Assembly (NCBI GenBank): GCA_002339805.1
Contig: DDKW01000035.1
Coordinates: 14,307 to 78,306 of the forward strand
Origin: Dehalococcoidia bacterium UBA2588
Lineage (GTDB): Bacteria > Chloroflexota > Dehalococcoidia > Lucifugimonadales > UBA3495
DNA: 64,000 bases
Direction: 5' to 3'
Shown: one piece after another, positions 1 through 9,000 of the stretch
Numbering within the stretch: the first letter of the stretch is position 1
Layout: the number at the start of each line of letters is the position of its first letter
The notes under the pieces: generated by a model
Seen by the model: the letters and a program-made list of their open reading frames with translations, nothing else
Databases searched by the model: none
Told to the model about the DNA's origin: nothing
Program-made: the position numbers and the translations under genes

Positions 1-3000
1 CGATACTGTCTCTGCTGAGGGATAGACACGCCCCTAAAACTTTGTGCATCCTCTGCCCTAAACAGTCCGATGCGAGAGCTTTGTTTAATGATTTATTAGA
101 TTATTTGGGTGATACCACTGAATTATTATTTTTGCCAGATGCAGATGTTTTACCGTATGAACGACTAGTAGTGGATTCTAGGACCACCAATGAACGAATC
201 ACTACATTGTCTCAATTAGCAAAACAACCCAAACATCTTATCGTTGTTGCATCTGTCGGTGCCGCATTAAGAAAAACTTTATCTCCAGATACCTTTGACA
301 AAGATGCGCTCGGTTTTTTAAACATAACACCCGGGCAGGATCTAATCAGTACACATGCATTCTTGGAACGCCTTGTTGATATGGGATACAAGAATGTGAC
401 CATGGTAGAAGCCCCGGGCACTTTCAGTAGTAGGGGAGGAATCATAGATCTATATTCTCCGAACCACTCTTACCCATTGAGAATTGATTTATGGGACACC
501 GAGATAGAATCTATCAGGTACTTTGATGTTAATACCCAGAGGTCGGTTCAGGATATTGATTCCGACGTCTCGATAATCGTGTCTTCAGAGCAGTTGCAGG
601 CTGCAATAAATGAAGATATTTTTGCAGCTAAAATTAAAGAACTTAACTATTCTGATTGTAATCGTGATATAGCTGATCGAATAAGGCAAGATTTGGAGAT
701 ACTGCAAGAAGTGTCAGATCCTGAATCTTTTGAATTCTATAATGGTTTTTTTAATGATTCGACATTGTTTGATTATTTGAACCAGGATTCAGTACTAGTT
801 TTTGATCGTCAAAACTTAATTAAAGAAGAAGCTAAATTAATACTAGAGAAAATAGAAAAAATCTCTTCTTCTAGATGTGAAAGAGGAGATCTACCACGAG
901 GATTTGTGTCCCCTATTGCTTCATTCGAGCAGGCTATTATTCCAGATGAATCAATTAATTTAGATACATATGGTGTAGACGAATCCAACAATTTATTTGG
1001 TCCACCTAAGCAATATGCGGGTAATCTTGAAGAATTCATCGCTGACGTTACAGATATTGGATCTGCACATACTAACGTTATTGTGACTAGGCAATCATTC
1101 TCCAGAATCAAGAGTTTGTTGGAGTCCTCAGATGCTAATAACTATCATTGTTTAGAGGGCGTTACAGATTATTGTTTAGAACCAGGACAATGTTACTTGC
1201 TAGAAAGAGATTTATCGTTAGGCTGGAATGCAAAGCTAACAGCATCGTCTGAATTAAGGATCTATACAGATTTTGAAATATTCGGTGTGAGTAGGAGTTC
1301 TGGAAATTGGCAGAGCGCTAATGAAAAACGCCAAACGGGTTATAAATCTCTTGAAGATCTCGATGTAGGCTCTTATGTTGTTCATATTGATCATGGGATA
1401 TCTAAATTTACGGGTTTGACGACTATGGGCTCGTTTTCTGATAAAGAATATCTAGTTTTGGAATATGCTCAGGAAGATAAATTGTATGTTCCTACAGATC
1501 AGTTGCACAGAGTATCTCCATTTGTGGGTAGTTCAGATCAGGCACCTTCATTAACCAGGTTAGGTACAAGCGAATGGTCTAGATTAAAAGATAAAGTAAA
1601 AGAATCTGCGCAGGAACTAGCTAAAGAATTACTGGATGTTCAAGCAGATAGGGAAGCGCATGCTGGTATAGCATATCCAGAAGATACTTTATGGCAGGAA
1701 GAGTTTGAACAATCATTTTTATATACTGAAACTCAGGACCAATTAACAGCCATTAAAGAAGTTAAAGAAGATATGCAACTCCGTAAACCAATGGATAGAT
1801 TAGTTTGTGGAGATGTTGGATATGGAAAAACCGAGGTGGCATTACGAGCTGCCTTTAAAGCAATAGCAGAAGGTATGCAGGTTGCGGTTTTAGTACCCAC
1901 GACTGTACTTGCGCAGCAACATTTTAATACTTTTAGTGAACGTCTAGGTCCGTATTCTATGAAAGTAGACAGTTTAAGTCGTTTCAAGAGTAGAAAAGAG
2001 CAAACTGAAGTATTATCAGGCATGAAAGACGGCTCGATTGATTTGGTTGTTGGTACTCACCGATTACTACAATCCGACATTTCTTTTAAAAACCTGGGAT
2101 TGATCGTGGTTGATGAAGAACAACGCTTTGGTGTAATGCATAAAGAAATGCTAAAAAAACTGAGGACTTCGGTAGACATTGTGTCTATCAGTGCAACTCC
2201 CATTCCGAGGACTCTTAATATGGCCTTATCAGGTATAAAGGATATGAGCATTATTTACACGGCTCCTGAACTGAGACTTCCTGTTAAAACTTTCGCGAGT
2301 GAATATAGCGAGGAAGTTATTATTGATGCTGTGATGAGAGAAGTTGAACGAGAGGGTCAAGTGTTTTACTTGCATAATAGAGTAAAAACTATGCCTGACG
2401 TAGTGAATCGATTATCCGAATTGATGCCGAACGTTAGGATCACTTATGCCCATGGAAGAATGCCTGAAGAAGAATTGGAATCAGTTATGGTTCAGTTCGC
2501 AAATAGAGATTCTGATGTTCTGGTTTGTACAACGATTATAGAATCAGGAATTGATTTACCAAATGTGAACACCTTGATACTTGATAGAGCAGATAGATTT
2601 GGGTTATCTCAAATGTATCAATTGAGAGGTAGAGTAGGAAGAGGAGAGAGGAGGGCTTACGCATATTTGATGGTGCCCAAGGGACGCAATATTACCGAGA
2701 ATGCAGAGCGAAGGATTGAAGCAATTATGGAGGCTTCTGATTTGGGAGCTGGATTTATGATTGCAATGAGAGATCTGGAGATAAGAGGAGCTGGCAATAT
2801 ACTAGGTTCGGCTCAAAGTGGTCATATCAAATCCGTTGGGTTGGAATTATATAGCCAAATTCTTAATCAAGCTGTGGAAGAAATAAAACCAGATCAGGAG
2901 CCCTTAAATACTACTTCGGATAACTTCGGCCAAGATTTAGCAATTATAGATTTGCCGATAGCAGCTTTCATCCCTGATGGGTATATTTCACACCTTCCGT

Positions 3001-3380
3001 CTAAGTTAGGTATCTATCACCGGTTATCAAAAGCTAAGGATGAGTCTGACGTTACTGATATGAAAGAAGAGCTCATAGATAGATATGGTGATCTTCCCGA
3101 AGAGGTCAGTGAGTTGCTGAATTTAATTAATGTGAGAAATTATGCATCTTCTCTAGGGGTTAAAACTGTGAATAATTCAGATGGATCATTATTGATTGGG
3201 TTTTCAGAAGATTTTGGAGGAGCAAGATTAGCTCTTCAGAAAGCAATAGGTCCCACAGTTGACGTTAGGGGTTCAAGTATACGAGTGCCATTAAAATCAA
3301 CTGCTGACTTACTTCCCACGTTAGACAATATACTTACTAGGTATAAAGTATTTCGTAATAGATTGGAGCGAATGGTTTAA
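1..3380 (+). CDS. mfd: Transcription-repair coupling factor Mfd, 5' end outside window
   Basis: Superfamily 2 DNA translocase that removes RNA polymerase stalled at lesions and recruits the UvrABC excision machinery. The reading frame is open to base 3 with no stop, so the N-terminus lies upstream of the window; the TTG at 42 is not a real start. About 1125 codons are visible against about 1150 in E. coli, so little is missing. In order I see the UvrB-like N-terminal region, the CarD-like RNA polymerase interaction domain (VGSYVVHIDHG near residue 441), Walker A GDVGYGKTE (near 590), the DEEQRFG box (near 690), SATPIPRTL, GRVGRG, and the C-terminal TRCF domain. The next gene begins 4 bases after the stop. 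Identity is secure. Confidence 0.97.
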   Translation, partial: ILSLLRDRHAPKTLCILCPKQSDARALFNDLLDYLGDTTELLFLPDADVLPYERLVVDSRTTNERITTLSQLAKQPKHLIVVASVGAALRKTLSPDTFDKDALGFLNITPGQDLISTHAFLERLVDMGYKNVTMVEAPGTFSSRGGIIDLYSPNHSYPLRIDLWDTEIESIRYFDVNTQRSVQDIDSDVSIIVSSEQLQAAINEDIFAAKIKELNYSDCNRDIADRIRQDLEILQEVSDPESFEFYNGFFNDSTLFDYLNQDSVLVFDRQNLIKEEAKLILEKIEKISSSRCERGDLPRGFVSPIASFEQAIIPDESINLDTYGVDESNNLFGPPKQYAGNLEEFIADVTDIGSAHTNVIVTRQSFSRIKSLLESSDANNYHCLEGVTDYCLEPGQCYLLERDLSLGWNAKLTASSELRIYTDFEIFGVSRSSGNWQSANEKRQTGYKSLEDLDVGSYVVHIDHGISKFTGLTTMGSFSDKEYLVLEYAQEDKLYVPTDQLHRVSPFVGSSDQAPSLTRLGTSEWSRLKDKVKESAQELAKELLDVQADREAHAGIAYPEDTLWQEEFEQSFLYTETQDQLTAIKEVKEDMQLRKPMDRLVCGDVGYGKTEVALRAAFKAIAEGMQVAVLVPTTVLAQQHFNTFSERLGPYSMKVDSLSRFKSRKEQTEVLSGMKDGSIDLVVGTHRLLQSDISFKNLGLIVVDEEQRFGVMHKEMLKKLRTSVDIVSISATPIPRTLNMALSGIKDMSIIYTAPELRLPVKTFASEYSEEVIIDAVMREVEREGQVFYLHNRVKTMPDVVNRLSELMPNVRITYAHGRMPEEELESVMVQFANRDSDVLVCTTIIESGIDLPNVNTLILDRADRFGLSQMYQLRGRVGRGERRAYAYLMVPKGRNITENAERRIEAIMEASDLGAGFMIAMRDLEIRGAGNILGSAQSGHIKSVGLELYSQILNQAVEEIKPDQEPLNTTSDNFGQDLAIIDLPIAAFIPDGYISHLPSKLGIYHRLSKAKDESDVTDMKEELIDRYGDLPEEVSELLNLINVRNYASSLGVKTVNNSDGSLLIGFSEDFGGARLALQKAIGPTVDVRGSSIRVPLKSTADLLPTLDNILTRYKVFRNRLERMV

Positions 3381-3384
3381 TAAA

Positions 3385-3924
3385 ATGAATCGATTATCAA
3401 ATTCGAGTAAATACACTTTTTATGCGCTTGTGTTGATTGTTTTGGTTATCAGCGTATTAGGATGTTTGTCGAATCAGTCTCGGCCATCAGATGTAGTGTC
3501 AGATTTTGAGTACGTTCTCTATGATGAAACTAATACCTCTATCAAACTTTCAGATTCGTATGGAGTTCCTATAATACTTAATTTTTGGGCAGGCTTATGC
3601 CCACCGTGTAGAGCTGAAATGCCCGATTTTCAAGAATTTTATGATTCCTATGGTCATGAAATAGTGGTTATAGGAATAGACATTGGTAAATATACTGGCT
3701 TGGGTTCGAAAGCAGACGCTTTAAAACTAGTTGATGAATTGGGAATAACGTACACGATTGGTGGAGTCGAGGATGATTCGGTAATTGAACTATATAGTGT
3801 GTACGGGCTGCCGCATACTCTATTTATAGATGGTGACCAAAATCTCGTACGGGCATGGTCTGGAGTTATTAATTTGTCCAAATTGGAGGACATAGGATTG
3901 GGCATGTTAGAATCTTCACAATAA
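3385..3924 (+). CDS. TlpA-like thioredoxin-fold lipoprotein
   Basis: Probable extracytoplasmic thiol-disulfide oxidoreductase of the TlpA/ResA type. The 179-residue product starts with a basic N-terminus, a hydrophobic segment and a lipobox ending at Cys27 (VLGC), so it should be lipid-anchored outside the membrane. The redox motif CPPC lies at residues 72-75 inside the usual FWAGLCPPCRAEMP context, followed by an IGID strand and a cis-Pro region (YGLPHTLFID). It follows mfd by 4 bases and precedes tRNA-Pro directly. The partner is unknown; cytochrome c or other exported thiol proteins are the usual targets of this family. Compare the second, selenocysteine-type redoxin lipoprotein at 36049. 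Confidence 0.9.
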   Translation: MNRLSNSSKYTFYALVLIVLVISVLGCLSNQSRPSDVVSDFEYVLYDETNTSIKLSDSYGVPIILNFWAGLCPPCRAEMPDFQEFYDSYGHEIVVIGIDIGKYTGLGSKADALKLVDELGITYTIGGVEDDSVIELYSVYGLPHTLFIDGDQNLVRAWSGVINLSKLEDIGLGMLESSQ

Positions 3925-3925
3925 C

Positions 3926-4000
3926 CGGGGTGTAGCGCAGGGGTAGCGCGCATCGTTCGGGACGATGAGGTCGTAGGTTCAAATCCTATCACCCCGACCA
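3926..4000 (+). tRNA. tRNA-Pro (anticodon CGG), CCA encoded
   Basis: Full cloverleaf of 75 bases. Acceptor stem CGGGGTG (3926-3932) pairs with CACCCCG (3990-3996), A3997 is the discriminator, and CCA is encoded at 3998-4000. Anticodon stem CATCG/CGATG encloses the loop TTCGGGA, with anticodon CGG at 3958-3960. The T loop is TTCAAAT. It starts 2 bases after the stop of the lipoprotein gene, so it may be processed from the upstream transcript; I see no separate promoter. Confidence 0.96.
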
Positions 4001-4020
4001 CAAGTTTAGAGGAGTTTCAA

Positions 4021-4512
4021 ATGAACGTCTTACAGCCTATAGCCCAGGAAGTGGCAGATTTATTAAAAACACATAATCAAACTTTATCAGTTTCAGAATC
4101 TTCGGCTGGAGGTCTAATTTCAGCGACATTAGTTTCTATACCTGGAGCATCAAGTTACTACGTGGGTGGAGTAGTTGTTTATACACGGGTAGCTCAAAAA
4201 GGATTGTTGCTGGTACCTGATGAAGCAATGGAAGGGAAGAGAGCAAGTACAGAGGAATATGCTGCGTTAAATGCGAAGACTGTTAAGAAGGCATTAAACA
4301 CTGATTGGGCTCTGAGTGAGACTGGAGCCAGTGGACCGACAGGGAATAGGTATGGAGATTCATATGGACATGCCTGCATAGCTGTTGCAGGCCCAGTTTC
4401 CAAAACAATTACTGTAGAAACCGGAGAGTCGAATAGAGAAAGCAACATGTGGGTATTCACCCAGAGAGCTCTTGCGTTGCTGAAAGAGTGTATTCAGGAA
4501 GCAGCTAATTAA
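4021..4512 (+). CDS. pncC: Nicotinamide-nucleotide amidohydrolase PncC (stand-alone CinA C-terminal domain)
   Basis: Deamidates NMN to nicotinate mononucleotide for NAD salvage. The 163-residue protein is a single CinA_C domain. The catalytic motif ESSAGG is at residues 26-31, with the nucleophilic Ser27 kept, followed by the conserved segments YYVGGVVVYT and ETGASGPTG. A ribosome binding site (GAGGAG) precedes the ATG. It lies just downstream of tRNA-Pro and converges on the flavin oxidoreductase with no gap. A second, full-length CinA at 53037 has lost the equivalent serine, so this gene is the better candidate for the cell's NMN amidase. Confidence 0.93.
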   Translation: MNVLQPIAQEVADLLKTHNQTLSVSESSAGGLISATLVSIPGASSYYVGGVVVYTRVAQKGLLLVPDEAMEGKRASTEEYAALNAKTVKKALNTDWALSETGASGPTGNRYGDSYGHACIAVAGPVSKTITVETGESNRESNMWVFTQRALALLKECIQEAAN

Positions 4513-5694
4513 CTAGTCTGCGGTGATAGTTATATTCTTGAATTGAGGTATAACTTCTTCGGAAAATTTTTGCATTTGATCAACAAGAACGTCTTGAGGG
4601 GTGCCCATAGGCAGACTGACGTTGACTCGGTCTAAACCCGGATATTTTTCTTCCAGTGCTTTTAATTTTTCTACAATCAGTTCAGAGGGGCCGGCAAGAA
4701 AACCGCCGCTAGTTTCAGCATCTTCTATCGTAGGCAGTCCAGCATATGGAGCTGACTTAGGGTCACCCATAGCCTCAATTTGTTCATCTGAAAGAGTTTG
4801 GACTAGTCGTAAAGGCCCAAACATTTTCAGATTTTCTTCATAGAATCCAGCGGCATTAGCAAGGGCTTCTTGTTTGGAATCTGCGATATAAAAATGATAA
4901 CCTATGCTCAAATTCTCTCCCAGCGATACGTCCGCACCAGCACGCTGATATGCTTCCTGAAATCTTACGATGATTTCATGCATTGCTCCTCCTTCAGCTG
5001 AACCTCCTCCTATGATCCCTTTAATCCCGTGCTTAGCCATAAATTTAAAGGCTCTTTCTGATGCACTCTGAATTGGCTGCCAGCATTCCACTGGAGTAGA
5101 TTTAGGCCTGGGAACTAAAGTAATTTCTTTAAGATCATATCCACGATAAGGCACATCAGGAGGAATGGTGTAATGTTTCCCTTTGTGGGAAAACGATTCG
5201 TTGTTGAAAGCTTTAAACATAATTTCAACTTGTTCCTCGAAGAGTTCTCGGTTGGAATCTTGATCAATCAAAGGAGAACCAAATGTTTCAATCTCTCTGG
5301 TGTGATAACCTCTACCAACTCCAAATGTAACTCTGCCATTAGTTAGAACATCTGCTGTGGCCCAGTCTTCTGCTAACCTTAGTGGGTGCCACATTGGCGC
5401 AACATTAAATCCACATCCTATACGGAGATTTTTTGTTAAATGTGATAAATGCACACCCAGAAGCACTATATTCGGTAAACATTCATATCCTTCAGGTTGG
5501 AAATGATGCTCAGCCATCCAAAGAGTGTCGTATCCTCCGGTATCCATTTGCTGAGCGAGCACTGTCATTTTGTCGAATACAGTACACAATTGATCGTTAG
5601 AAAATCGTCTGTCGTTTACGGGTGTGCCTGAGTAACCAATGTTGTCCATGTCTATATGACCAGCGTATAAACTGTCGAATTTAGTGATAGCCAT
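4513..5694 (-). CDS. Luciferase-like (LLM class) flavin-dependent oxidoreductase
   Basis: Bacterial-luciferase-family TIM barrel, expected to use FMN or F420 to oxidise an organic substrate, often as a monooxygenase. The 393-residue product has the family features: MAEHHFQPEGY near the N-terminus, a GCGFNVAPMWHPLRLAEDWA segment, and GRVTFGVGRGYH. I chose the ATG at 5694 because GGAGG (complement of 5701-5705) sits 6 bases before it; an in-frame TTG ten codons earlier lacks such a site. The substrate cannot be told from sequence. Such proteins are abundant in marine SAR202 bacteria, where they are proposed to attack recalcitrant organic matter (established for the group, inferred here). Confidence 0.9.
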   Translation of the reverse strand: MAITKFDSLYAGHIDMDNIGYSGTPVNDRRFSNDQLCTVFDKMTVLAQQMDTGGYDTLWMAEHHFQPEGYECLPNIVLLGVHLSHLTKNLRIGCGFNVAPMWHPLRLAEDWATADVLTNGRVTFGVGRGYHTREIETFGSPLIDQDSNRELFEEQVEIMFKAFNNESFSHKGKHYTIPPDVPYRGYDLKEITLVPRPKSTPVECWQPIQSASERAFKFMAKHGIKGIIGGGSAEGGAMHEIIVRFQEAYQRAGADVSLGENLSIGYHFYIADSKQEALANAAGFYEENLKMFGPLRLVQTLSDEQIEAMGDPKSAPYAGLPTIEDAETSGGFLAGPSELIVEKLKALEEKYPGLDRVNVSLPMGTPQDVLVDQMQKFSEEVIPQFKNITITAD

Positions 5695-5784
5695 AATCAC
5701 CCTCCGAAGGATTAGATTGTCCACATTGTATAAATTACATTGTTTATGTCAAACAAGCTTATGTTATTGTTCTAGAAAATCGAT

Positions 5785-5790
5785 TATAAT
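5785..5790 (+). promoter_or_regulatory. Candidate -10 box upstream of membrane protein gene
   Basis: A perfect TATAAT lies 17 bases upstream of the ATG at 5808. No convincing -35 element is found at the normal spacing, so this is a weak call. Confidence 0.35.
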
Positions 5791-5807
5791 GCCACACGGG
5801 AGCTGAC

Positions 5808-6239
5808 ATGATTGGTCTTAATGTATACTCATTCATAATGCCTGGGATTAAGCTGATATCTAGTATCTGTATATCAGGTATATTGGGCGCTTTAATTGGC
5901 TGGTTAGGAATATTTACTAACAGATCAATTGGTTACATATGGGCCCCAGAAATCCACTTGTTTATATACTTTGCATTTATTGGGTTTGGATCTGGATTGG
6001 GGGCTTATTTACCTTGGCTCGATGCTGAATCTTCTGTTATAAAACGTTTGGCAATTCTGCTTGTTGCGTGCTTGCTAGGTATTCTAGGTGCTTATCTAGG
6101 CTATTTATACGGACTGAACTCTGCTGTTGAATGGTTGTCTATGAGGTATACCATAGACTTCAAAACTCATAGGGTTGCTATATTGGTGCCAGTCATTTTC
6201 ATGGCGGTTGTCGCAGGATATAGAGAACTCAGGGACTAG
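5808..6239 (+). CDS. Small integral membrane protein, function unknown
   Basis: I do not recognise the family. The 143-residue product is strongly hydrophobic, with about four membrane segments (near residues 12-35, 45-65, 75-100 and 120-140), the first and third rich in glycine. The start is supported by GGGAG five bases before the ATG. The gene stands alone on the plus strand and overlaps the end of the MFS gene on the opposite strand by 11 bases. No catalytic or binding motif is visible. Confidence 0.7.
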   Translation: MIGLNVYSFIMPGIKLISSICISGILGALIGWLGIFTNRSIGYIWAPEIHLFIYFAFIGFGSGLGAYLPWLDAESSVIKRLAILLVACLLGILGAYLGYLYGLNSAVEWLSMRYTIDFKTHRVAILVPVIFMAVVAGYRELRD

Positions 6240-7491
6240 ACTTCGTTCTTGACCTTCCTTGAATAGCAGATAATGTCACAGCCAGACCTATTAGAATTCC
6301 TCCATTAACGATTAATGCCAGACGACTACTTAGGAGACTGCCAAGATAGGCTATTTCTAGATGACCCGCAGGTCCAATTCCTACTCCTACAACCCAGGTT
6401 CCCATCGCTTTGCCTCTTTGGTCTGTCTCTGTTATGGATTGCATTAAGGTTTGATGAACTATATCTGTCGCGCCCGATATTAGATTAATGGTGAATACGG
6501 AAATTATCATAAATATGAGTGTTGAACTATTTGCCAACATGAGTTCACCTATGCCAAACCCAAGGATAAGTAGAGAGATCATTTTCATGTTACCGGTTTT
6601 TGCCTGCGTAGAAACAATCATAAAAATACTAAAAATGCCTCCTAGGTGCTTTGTTGCGTTCAAAATACCTAGAGTGAAGCCTCCTGCCTCAAGAGTTTCA
6701 GCTACAAGTACTGGCAAAAGAACTTGGTATGAGAATCCGAATACTTCTGTTAGGGTGCATGATGTGAATAGAACTTGTAACTGTTTATTATTTTTGAGAA
6801 GAAGGAAATAACTGATTAAATTCGTTAAAGGTGCGTGTGACTGCTTAGATGATGGAGAGCGTGGGGTTCGGTGCATCTGAGAAGCCACCGCAGCACTAAT
6901 AACATATGCTCCACCCATGATGTAGAATCCTACACTTGTGTTAAATTCCGCTATTAAAAACCCTCCTACTAGAGCACCTGAAATTGCTCCGACTTTCGAG
7001 GCGAGATTTATCAATGCTATACCATTTAATGCTGATTGATGTTCATTTATTTGATAGGCGTAAGCGCTCCTTGTGGTTAGTTGTACAGAATCTATTGCGC
7101 CCAATAGCAATGCCAACGCACTAAGTCCTGCCATACTGAAAGGAATAGATTGATTGATAGTGGCAACAGATAAAGAAATAATAGCTAATATCGCAGAAGT
7201 GAATATTATTAGAAACTTACGGTCAACCATGTCAGACAATATCCCTGCAATCATACCTCCAATCACGAACGGGACTTGTCTTAAAGCAAAAATTAAGCCC
7301 ACAAATACAATGGATTGGCTTATATCGTAGGAAATCCAGCCAAGCATAACCTGTTGCATGCCAACGGACATGTGGGCAGCTACAGAAGAAGTCCACAACA
7401 TCCTGAAATTATGAGACTTGAATGTTTGGACACTTTGATTATAAATGTTCAAGTTTTTATGCTCATATCGACTGGTAAAGCAGTGTATCAT
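6229..7491 (-). CDS. Major facilitator superfamily transporter
   Basis: A 420-residue membrane protein with about 12 hydrophobic segments. The MFS A-like motif GILSDMVDRKFLI sits between the second and third segments. The overall pattern (FRMLWTSS N-terminus, GWISYDISQS) resembles enterobactin-exporter-like (EntS/MFS_3) efflux proteins, so export of a small molecule is likely. The exact start is uncertain: in-frame starts further in include the Met at residue 31. It is divergent from the PAC2-family gene. The substrate is unknown. Confidence 0.88.
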   Translation of the reverse strand: MIHCFTSRYEHKNLNIYNQSVQTFKSHNFRMLWTSSVAAHMSVGMQQVMLGWISYDISQSIVFVGLIFALRQVPFVIGGMIAGILSDMVDRKFLIIFTSAILAIISLSVATINQSIPFSMAGLSALALLLGAIDSVQLTTRSAYAYQINEHQSALNGIALINLASKVGAISGALVGGFLIAEFNTSVGFYIMGGAYVISAAVASQMHRTPRSPSSKQSHAPLTNLISYFLLLKNNKQLQVLFTSCTLTEVFGFSYQVLLPVLVAETLEAGGFTLGILNATKHLGGIFSIFMIVSTQAKTGNMKMISLLILGFGIGELMLANSSTLIFMIISVFTINLISGATDIVHQTLMQSITETDQRGKAMGTWVVGVGIGPAGHLEIAYLGSLLSSRLALIVNGGILIGLAVTLSAIQGRSRTKSSP

Positions 7492-7535
7492 ATCTATTTG
7501 CTATTAATGATGGATATTTGTTTCTGAAGCGATTC

Positions 7536-7557
7536 ATTAAACTTGAAAAGGTTTAAT
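7536..7557. repeat. Inverted repeat between divergent genes
   Basis: ATTAAAC (7536-7542) and GTTTAAT (7551-7557) form a perfect 7-base dyad separated by 8 bases, placed between the MFS gene and the PAC2 gene. It could be an operator, but AT-rich dyads also arise by chance and no regulator gene is adjacent. Confidence 0.3.
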
Positions 7558-7577
7558 ATTTCTGGCAACATGTGTTA

Positions 7578-8477
7578 ATGGACATAGGCGCATTTAAAAT
7601 ACAAGATGATTTACCTGAAATTAACAACCCGTATGTAATTGCTATGATCAAACCTTGGGTTGATGTAGGTAAAGTAGGGACTCTAACATTAAACCGCATA
7701 GAACGGTTTTTTGGAGCAACTGAAATCGGGGAATTACATAAGCCGGGTAGATTTTTTGATTTTACCCGATATAGGCCCAATATGAGATTCGTCCAAGGGA
7801 AACGAACTATGCGGATTCCCAACAGCTTTCTGAAGCACGGGAAGTCAGAGAATGGACAGGATTATTTGTTCCTGCACTTGTTTGAACCTCACGCAAATGG
7901 CGAAGAATATGTTGAATCTATATTGGATATAGTCAAACAATTCAAAGTTGAACGATATTGCCGTGTGGGAGCTATGTATGACGCAGTTCCGCATACCAGG
8001 CCCATCTTAATGACTGGATCAATTGGTGATATCACCCAAATTAGACCGGTTGAAAATCTGAGATTGAGGCAGAGCAGTTACCAAGGCCCCACTACTATCA
8101 TGAATTTGCTTGCGGTGGGGATAGAAGATTTGGAGATTGAGACATTAAATTTTATGGCACATCTTCCGCAATATGCCCAACTCGAAGAAGATTACAGTGG
8201 AGTTTCCCGGATGATTGAAGTTCTATCATCCATATACTCGGATATACCTAAAGATTTGTCACCAATTAGACGAGGTCAAAGGCAGTATAGAGAATTGACT
8301 AAAGCGGTTGAAAACAACTCAGAGCTTAAAGGATTGATTGAGCAGATGGAATCAATGTATGATTCTGACCGGAAAGCGGAACTTGATGACTCAGAACCAG
8401 ATGAAACGTCAAATCTGTCTCCAGAAATTGAGAGCTTTTTGGATGAAATTGGCCAACAGTTAGAAGATGATAAGTAA
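7578..8477 (+). CDS. PAC2 family protein
   Basis: A 299-residue member of the PAC2 (proteasome assembly chaperone 2-like, formerly DUF75) family. Family-like segments include NPYVIAMIKPWVDVGKVG near the N-terminus, LFLHLFEPHANGEEY, and the conserved GAMYDAVPHTRP and TGSIGD stretches, followed by EDLEIETLNFMAHLPQYAQ. The last 70 residues are acidic and probably a helical tail. I prefer the ATG at 7578 over a GTG two codons earlier. Bacterial PAC2 proteins have no settled function; some occur in genomes with proteasomes, but no proteasome gene is in the window. Confidence 0.8.
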   Translation: MDIGAFKIQDDLPEINNPYVIAMIKPWVDVGKVGTLTLNRIERFFGATEIGELHKPGRFFDFTRYRPNMRFVQGKRTMRIPNSFLKHGKSENGQDYLFLHLFEPHANGEEYVESILDIVKQFKVERYCRVGAMYDAVPHTRPILMTGSIGDITQIRPVENLRLRQSSYQGPTTIMNLLAVGIEDLEIETLNFMAHLPQYAQLEEDYSGVSRMIEVLSSIYSDIPKDLSPIRRGQRQYRELTKAVENNSELKGLIEQMESMYDSDRKAELDDSEPDETSNLSPEIESFLDEIGQQLEDDK

Positions 8478-8493
8478 GTAGTCTCGTACTATT

Positions 8494-8570
8494 TGGTAGC
8501 GCGGGAGGGACTCGAACCCCCGACCTATGGATTATGATTCCACCGCTCTAACCAGCTGAGCTACCGCGCC
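8494..8570 (-). tRNA. tRNA with CAT anticodon (elongator Met, or Ile2), CCA encoded
   Basis: A 77-base cloverleaf on the minus strand. Acceptor GGCGCGG pairs with CCGCGCT (G1-U72 wobble), A73 and encoded CCA follow. Anticodon stem GTGGA/TCCAT encloses loop ATCATAA, anticodon CAT at 8534-8536 (complement). It lacks the three G:C pairs of an initiator tRNA. It could be elongator Met or the lysidine-modified Ile2; sequence alone does not decide. A32 opposite A38 is unusual. A good promoter lies upstream (8607-8635). Confidence 0.93.
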
Positions 8571-8606
8571 GTAAGTAGGATATTGAACTTTCAAATACGA
8601 GAATTG

Positions 8607-8635
8607 ATGTTACCCTTGTGATTTGTAACTGTCAA
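8607..8635 (-). promoter_or_regulatory. Sigma70-type promoter for the CAT-anticodon tRNA
   Basis: Read on the minus strand, a perfect -35 TTGACA (8630-8635) and -10 TAACAT (8607-8612) are separated by 17 bases. Transcription would start about 30 bases before the tRNA 5' end at 8570. Confidence 0.7.
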
Positions 8636-8668
8636 TGAAATAGAAGGATTTGATTCAAGTATTTACAA

Positions 8669-8998
8669 ATGCAAAATCACGAAGACATCGTTCAAGATTT
8701 ATTTTTGATTATCAAAGACAATATTGTTAAAAATATAATTATCCCTGAACTCGTAGTAGGCTCGGGTGTATATGGATTAGAAATCTTGCATAACTTGGTT
8801 GATCTAGGTTGTGTGATTGTTGATGATCAGGGTTCAATAAAAAAGGTAGATATTAATATGAACGTTATGGTTAACACAGAAATAGGAATCACTAATTCGT
8901 TGACTGTAACTGATGTAAACGCAAGCCTATATGAATCTGCAATATTGTTTGCCACTCTAATTCGGCAATTAACTTACACGGAGCAAATCACTCTGTAA
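8669..8998 (+). CDS. Hypothetical protein
   Basis: Unrecognised 109-residue acidic soluble protein. The N-terminal half is predicted helical (HEDIVQDLFLIIKDNIVKNI), the middle rich in beta-branched residues. No signal peptide, membrane segment, cysteine cluster or known motif. No good ribosome binding site precedes the ATG, and an in-frame stop 18 bases upstream excludes an earlier start. It fills the space between the tRNA and the moaC fusion gene, ending 2 bases before it. I keep it because no longer frame competes and codon use matches its neighbours. Confidence 0.55.
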   Translation: MQNHEDIVQDLFLIIKDNIVKNIIIPELVVGSGVYGLEILHNLVDLGCVIVDDQGSIKKVDINMNVMVNTEIGITNSLTVTDVNASLYESAILFATLIRQLTYTEQITL

Positions 8999-9000
8999 CC

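Noticed and set aside
42-3380. mfd starting at TTG 42
   Set aside because: The frame continues to the window edge and Mfd homologs have more N-terminal sequence; the start is upstream.
3654-4001. 115-codon minus-strand frame starting MVGVIGFEPTTSSSRT
   Set aside because: This is the well-known false protein made by reading a tRNA gene (here tRNA-Pro) backwards; the rest is antisense to the TlpA-like gene.
8494-8570. Initiator tRNA
   Set aside because: The anticodon stem lacks the three consecutive G:C pairs that mark initiators.
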